Positions 31,518 through 34,682 of a stretch of 34,682 nucleotides of DNA are shown here, in pieces. Position 1 is the stretch's first letter, and the number at the start of each line of letters is the position of its first letter. The notes beneath the pieces were generated by a model. That model did not search any database and was not told the DNA's origin. It was given only the letters and a program-made list of their open reading frames with translations. The translations under genes were made by a program, and so were the position numbers. The stretch comes from JADJWR01 sp964509545 (GTDB taxonomy: Bacteria > Pseudomonadota > Gammaproteobacteria > Burkholderiales > Burkholderiaceae_F): assembly GCA_964509545.1 (NCBI GenBank), contig CAZDXQ010000040.1, positions 1 through 34,682 on the forward strand. Direction: 5' to 3'.

Positions 31518-32312
31518 GTGAAGGTCGACGACATCGACGTCGTCATCGAAGGCGAGGGTCCGGAGACGATCGTGATGATCCACGGTTGGCCGGATACGCA
31601 TCGGCTATGGGACCGGCAGGTCGATGCGCTGCGGACGCGCTTTCGTTGCGTCCGCTTCACCCTGCCGGGTTTCGAGCCGCGGCATGCGAGGCAGGCGTAC
31701 TCGCTCGACGAAGTGGTCGGGATCATCGGCAAGGTGGTCGGGCAAACCGGCGCCGGAGGCCCGGTCAACCTGCTGCTGCACGACTGGGGGTGCGTGTTTG
31801 GTTATCAGTTCGCGATGCGGCAGCCGCAGCTCGTCAGACGCGTCATCGGTGTCGACGTCGGCGATGCCGGTTCGCGGCGCCACCTGCAGGAGACCGGCAC
31901 CCGGGCGAAGGCCCTGGTCATCGGCTATCAGCTCTGGCTGGCGGCGGCGTGGCGAATCGGCGGCCGGACGGGTGACTGGATGGCGCGCTCGATGGCCGGC
32001 GCCGCCGGGGCGCCAGGCGATCGCGCCTGCATCCACTCGCAGATGGGGTATCCGTACTACGTTCAGTGGGCGGGCGCACGAGGCGGCTACGGGGGCGCGA
32101 AAGTGTTCAAGCCTCAGTCGCCGATGCTGTTCATCTACGGCAAGCGCAAGCCGTTCATGTTTCACTCGTCGGCATGGGCTGCCGAACTGGCATCCCGGCC
32201 GGGCAGCGGCGTGCTGGCGTTCGACACCGGACACTGGGTGATGGTTGCGCAGGCCGAGGCATTCAATGCGGCGGTGGCCGCCTGGCTGTGCAGCGGCGAC
32301 ATCGCGCGCTGA
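31518..32312 (+). CDS. Alpha/beta hydrolase with Asp nucleophile (epoxide hydrolase or dehalogenase type)
   Basis: A cytoplasmic alpha/beta hydrolase of 264 residues. The nucleophile elbow reads LLLHDWGCVFG, with Asp in place of Ser, as in epoxide hydrolases and haloalkane dehalogenases. The oxyanion region is IHGWPDTHRLW, closer to epoxide hydrolases. Cap-domain tyrosines (GYPYYVQW) and a C-terminal His (DTGHWVM) complete the picture. GTG 31518 has GAGG 6 bases upstream; TTG 31467 would overlap the racemase-like stop (TTGA) and add 17 residues. Either way it is in one transcript with that gene. The substrate is unknown. Its stop codon lies inside the left arm of a large palindrome. Confidence 0.85.
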   Translation: MKVDDIDVVIEGEGPETIVMIHGWPDTHRLWDRQVDALRTRFRCVRFTLPGFEPRHARQAYSLDEVVGIIGKVVGQTGAGGPVNLLLHDWGCVFGYQFAMRQPQLVRRVIGVDVGDAGSRRHLQETGTRAKALVIGYQLWLAAAWRIGGRTGDWMARSMAGAAGAPGDRACIHSQMGYPYYVQWAGARGGYGGAKVFKPQSPMLFIYGKRKPFMFHSSAWAAELASRPGSGVLAFDTGHWVMVAQAEAFNAAVAAWLCSGDIAR

Positions 32313-32445
32313 GAAGGTGTGACGCTTTCTACTGCGCGTCCCGATCTCGCGCCTGCGCTGCTCGCTGTACGACTCTGTACAGGTCCGCTGCTCGGCGCGA
32401 CCTCGGGCCGCTCGCGACGAAATCTTCACACCTTCTGAGTGCGCG
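32303..32445. repeat. 143-base long palindrome / hairpin element
   Basis: Centred at 32374. Outer arms 32303-32329 and 32419-32445 match at 23 of 27 positions plus one G-T pair; the core GAAGGTGTGA/TCACACCTTC is perfect. A middle stem pairs 32340-32353 with 32394-32407 (12 of 14), and the tip is CTGTAC/GTACAG around GACTCT (32365-32382). No T-run follows, so it is not a simple terminator. The left arm includes the stop of the hydrolase. It could be a miniature mobile element, a structured RNA, or an mRNA-end stabiliser. Beyond it, 32446-32617 shows nothing I recognise. Confidence 0.85.
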
Positions 32446-32617
32446 GTCGTCACCGCTGCGCGCCGAGAATCCAAGACCGTGCGGGCATTGCAGGGCGCCC
32501 CAGGCGCTCGCCGCTCGATGACGGCGGCGGCGCTGCGAACCGTCTTCTTCGCGCCATGCGCGGCGATGCATCGACTGAAGTGGCTGGCCATTGCGAAGGC
32601 ACTTTCGCGCCGGCTGC

Positions 32618-32623
32618 GATAAT
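32618..32623 (+). promoter_or_regulatory. Possible -10 box for the UbiH-like gene, placing +1 at its start codon
   Basis: GATAAT, exactly 6 bases before the GTG at 32630, the same spacing as the box before sspB. Transcription would begin at the start codon, giving a leaderless mRNA. TTGCGA (32591-32596) is too far (21 bases) for a good -35. Confidence 0.45.
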
Positions 32624-32629
32624 CGCCGC

Positions 32630-33844
32630 GTGCCGTCATCACACTCCTTCGATATCGCGGTCGTTGGCGCCGGCGTGGTCGGGCTTGCGGCCGCGGTGGG
32701 CAGCGCGCAGCTCGGGCTGCGTGTCGTGCTGGTCGGACCGCGGGCCGCGGTGCACCGCGCTGAAGCCGCGGCGCCGTTCGACGTCCGCATCTATGCGCTG
32801 GCGCCGGCGACGGTGGCGCTGCTTCAGCAGCTGAAGGTCTGGCCGGCGGTCGAACCCGCGCGCGTGCAGCCGGTGACGAAGATGCGCGTGTTCGGCGATG
32901 CCGGCAACGAGTTGTGCTTCGACGCCTATCAGGCGTCGCTGGCCAGCCTGGCGACCATCGTCGAGGAAAGCGAGCTGCTGCGCGCGCTGGGTGCGGCGGC
33001 CGGCTTTGCCCAGGGCCTCGAACGCGTCGAGACGCCGTTCGACAGTCTGCACCCCGGCGAGAACGGGTCGCGCCTGCGGCTTGCCGACGGCCGAGCAATC
33101 GAGGCCCGCCTGGTGGTGGCGGCCGACGGTGCACGTTCGGCGGTGCGCGCCGCAGCCGGCATCAATGCACGGAAGCTCGCCTACGCGCAGTCCGCGGTCG
33201 TGGCCAACTTCGGTTGCGTCCGGCCGCATCAGGGCGTGGCATTGCAGTGGTTCGATCCGGACGAAGGCGTGATCGCGCTGCTGCCGCTGCCCGGCAATCA
33301 CGTGTCGCTGGTGTGGTCGGCGCCGCCGCTGCTGGCAGAGGCGCTGCTGGCGGAACCTTCAGCGCTGCCGTTGCGGCTGGCGGCAAGGGCGCAGCGGCAT
33401 CTGGGCGTGCTGACCGCCGCCGGGCCGGCACAGTCGTTCGCGCTGCGGCGGGTGACCGTCGATCGGATGATCGGCCCTCGCCTGGCGCTGGTCGGTGATG
33501 CTGCGCACGTCGTGCACCCGCTGGCGGGACAGGGATTGAACTTGGGGCTGGCGGACGTGTCGGAGTTGCTGCGCGTTCTGGCGGCGCGCGAGGCATGGAG
33601 GGATGTCGGCGACAGGGTGCTGCTGCGCCGCTACGAGCGGCTGCGGGCCGAGCCGGTCGAACTGATGCGCCTGACAACCCATGCCCTGGCGCGGCTGTTC
33701 GCGCGGCAGGATCGGTTCAGCCGCGAACTGCGCAATATCGGCCTGTCGGCCGTCGATGCGGTTCTGCCGCTGAAGAATGCGCTGATCCGTCACGCCGCCG
33801 GGGCGCACCACCGCGGCGCGACAGCAACCGAATACCGCGGCTGA
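32630..33844 (+). CDS. FAD-dependent monooxygenase, UbiH/UbiF/VisC family
   Basis: A 404-residue flavin hydroxylase of the type that hydroxylates the ubiquinone ring. Seen: the FAD-binding IAVVGAGVVGLAAAVGSAQLG at the N-terminus, the DG motif VVAADGARSAVR (about 150-165), and LALVGDAAHVVHPLAGQGLNLGLADV with the second FAD motif, which is diagnostic for this family. Which ring position it acts on (UbiH, UbiI or UbiF) cannot be told by eye. The GTG at 32630 is chosen because the family sequence begins right after it; no ribosome binding site is seen but a -10-like box is. dsbC follows after 28 bases. Confidence 0.92.
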   Translation: MPSSHSFDIAVVGAGVVGLAAAVGSAQLGLRVVLVGPRAAVHRAEAAAPFDVRIYALAPATVALLQQLKVWPAVEPARVQPVTKMRVFGDAGNELCFDAYQASLASLATIVEESELLRALGAAAGFAQGLERVETPFDSLHPGENGSRLRLADGRAIEARLVVAADGARSAVRAAAGINARKLAYAQSAVVANFGCVRPHQGVALQWFDPDEGVIALLPLPGNHVSLVWSAPPLLAEALLAEPSALPLRLAARAQRHLGVLTAAGPAQSFALRRVTVDRMIGPRLALVGDAAHVVHPLAGQGLNLGLADVSELLRVLAAREAWRDVGDRVLLRRYERLRAEPVELMRLTTHALARLFARQDRFSRELRNIGLSAVDAVLPLKNALIRHAAGAHHRGATATEYRG

Positions 33845-33872
33845 CGCTGCGCTACAGGAAAAGGCAGAGACG

Positions 33873-34604
33873 ATGATGAAGAAGGGGTTTGTTGTGTTCC
33901 TGCTGTCGGCGTTGAGCTTGACGGCACTGGCGCAGTCGCCGCCGGCGACGCGCAGCGATGCCGAAGAGGGCATCCGCGCCCGCGTCGAACAGCGCTTCAA
34001 TGCCAAGGCCGATTCGGTGACACGCATGCCTTTCGGCCTGTGGGAGGTCGTCGTCGGCACCGAGATCTTCTATGTCGATCAGGATGTGAACTACGTCTTC
34101 GTCGGCCGCGTGATCGAAACCAAGACGCGCGATGACCTGACCTCGAAGAAGCGCGACGAACTGCTGCGCGTCGACTTCAGGTCATTGCCGCTCGAACAGG
34201 CGGTGAAGACGGTCCGCGGCGACGGCTCGCGCAAGCTGGTCACGTTCGAGGACCCGAACTGCGGCTTCTGCAAGAAGCTGCACCGGGACCTGAGCGGGCT
34301 GAAGAACGTGACGATCTACACGTTCCTGTACCCGATCCTGTCGCAGGATTCGTTCGAGAAATCGCGCGCCGTCTGGTGCGCGAAGGACCGCGCCAAGGCC
34401 TGGGACGAACTGATGGCCGGCGGCAAGGCGCCGCCCACGCCAGCGGCCGACTGCAAGCATCCGCTGCAGCAGACCCTCGAACTCGGCCGCAAGCTCGAGG
34501 TCACCGGCACGCCGACGCTGATCTTCGCCGACGGCCGGCGCATGCCCGGCGCCGTGCCGCTGGAGCGGGTCGAGGCGGCCTTCAAGGAAGTCGCCGCCAA
34601 GTAA
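33873..34604 (+). CDS. dsbC: Thiol:disulfide interchange protein DsbC
   Basis: A periplasmic disulfide isomerase that corrects wrongly paired cysteines. The 243-residue protein has a Sec signal (KKGFVVFLLSALSLTALAQ), an N-terminal dimerisation domain (about 25-85, IRARVEQRFNAKADSVTRMPFGLWEV) and a thioredoxin domain with active site CGFC (Cys130, Cys133) and the cis-Pro loop TGTPTLIF. Two further Cys (in VWCAKD and ADCKHP) likely form the structural disulfide known in DsbC. ATG 33873 or 33876 may be used. The electron donor DsbD is not in the window. Confidence 0.94.
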   Translation: MMKKGFVVFLLSALSLTALAQSPPATRSDAEEGIRARVEQRFNAKADSVTRMPFGLWEVVVGTEIFYVDQDVNYVFVGRVIETKTRDDLTSKKRDELLRVDFRSLPLEQAVKTVRGDGSRKLVTFEDPNCGFCKKLHRDLSGLKNVTIYTFLYPILSQDSFEKSRAVWCAKDRAKAWDELMAGGKAPPTPAADCKHPLQQTLELGRKLEVTGTPTLIFADGRRMPGAVPLERVEAAFKEVAAK

Positions 34605-34619
34605 GCCGGCGCAGCGATC

Positions 34620-34639
34620 GCTGGCGCTAATTCGCCAGC
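34620..34639. terminator. Hairpin between dsbC and the convergent gene
   Basis: GCTGGCG (34620-34626) and CGCCAGC (34633-34639) form a perfect 7-bp stem around CTAATT, which holds the stop codon of the minus-strand gene. Just before it CAGCGATCGCTG (34612-34623) is a perfect 12-base palindrome. No T-run is present on either side, so a terminator role is uncertain. Confidence 0.35.
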
Positions 34640-34682
34640 AGTGCCTCGGGCTTCGCGCCGCGCGGCACCAGCAGCCACGCTT
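34627..34682 (-). CDS. Unknown protein, C-terminal fragment (partial)
   Basis: On the minus strand the last 17 or so codons of a gene run into the window edge: ...WLLVPRGAKPEALLAN, then TAG at 34629-34627. The frame has good GC-rich codon use. Too little is present to name a family. Confidence 0.5.
   Translation of the reverse strand, partial: AWLLVPRGAKPEALLAN

Overview
The window is a GC-rich, gene-dense stretch of a bacterial chromosome. Its gene order points to a betaproteobacterium: ibaG-murA-hisGDCBHAFIE-HIT-tatABC, then a trypsin-like protease, mscL, petABC-sspAB and, on the other strand, hemA-prfA-(fumC)-prmC and grxD-ubiX. Short-form HisG, a PVWY Qo-site motif in cytochrome b and promoters with TAAACT/TATAAT -10 boxes fit that placement. 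The genus cannot be named from the sequence alone. I see no transposase, integrase, CRISPR array or rRNA.

Layout. 1-1645: the end of a YadG/YadH-type ABC exporter and the BolA-like ibaG. 1749-9876: murA and a complete histidine biosynthesis run (hisG, D, C, B, H, A, F, I, E), mostly joined by 4-base ATGA overlaps. 9873-12828: two tiny coupled ORFs, a HIT-family hydrolase, tatA, tatB, tatC and a Sel1-repeat protein. 12845-14576 (minus): a DegS/DegQ-like protease and mscL. 14817-18925: the cytochrome bc1 complex (petA, petB, petC) followed by sspA and sspB. The Rieske protein PetA has a twin-arginine N-terminus, so the nearby Tat translocase probably exports it. 19007-20294: galE (minus) and tRNA-Thr(TGT). 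20424-22175: a 583-residue protein of unknown function with a PcfJ-like C-terminus.

22209-28182 (minus): two transcription units, grxD-ubiX and hemA-prfA-fumC-prmC. They are separated by a 409-base gap that holds a nested GC-rich hairpin and a good sigma70 promoter. 28320-32312: a small GlsB/YeaQ-type membrane protein, a PcaD-PcaC fusion, tRNA-Phe(GAA, minus), a mandelate-racemase-like enzyme and an alpha/beta hydrolase. 32630-34604: a UbiH-family monooxygenase and a DsbC-like disulfide isomerase, then the last codons of a minus-strand gene.

Most of the window is conserved housekeeping DNA. The features least explained are: a 143-base near-perfect palindrome behind the hydrolase (32303-32445); a 44-base direct repeat that forms the C-terminus of HisE and of a coupled small ORF (9827-9998); the nested hairpin between prmC and grxD; the mandelate-racemase homologue in which the catalytic Lys166 equivalent is Arg while every other active-site residue is kept; the 583-residue unknown; and a REP-like dyad inside the start of the ABC permease gene. 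I did not find a clear multi-gene novel defence or mobile system.
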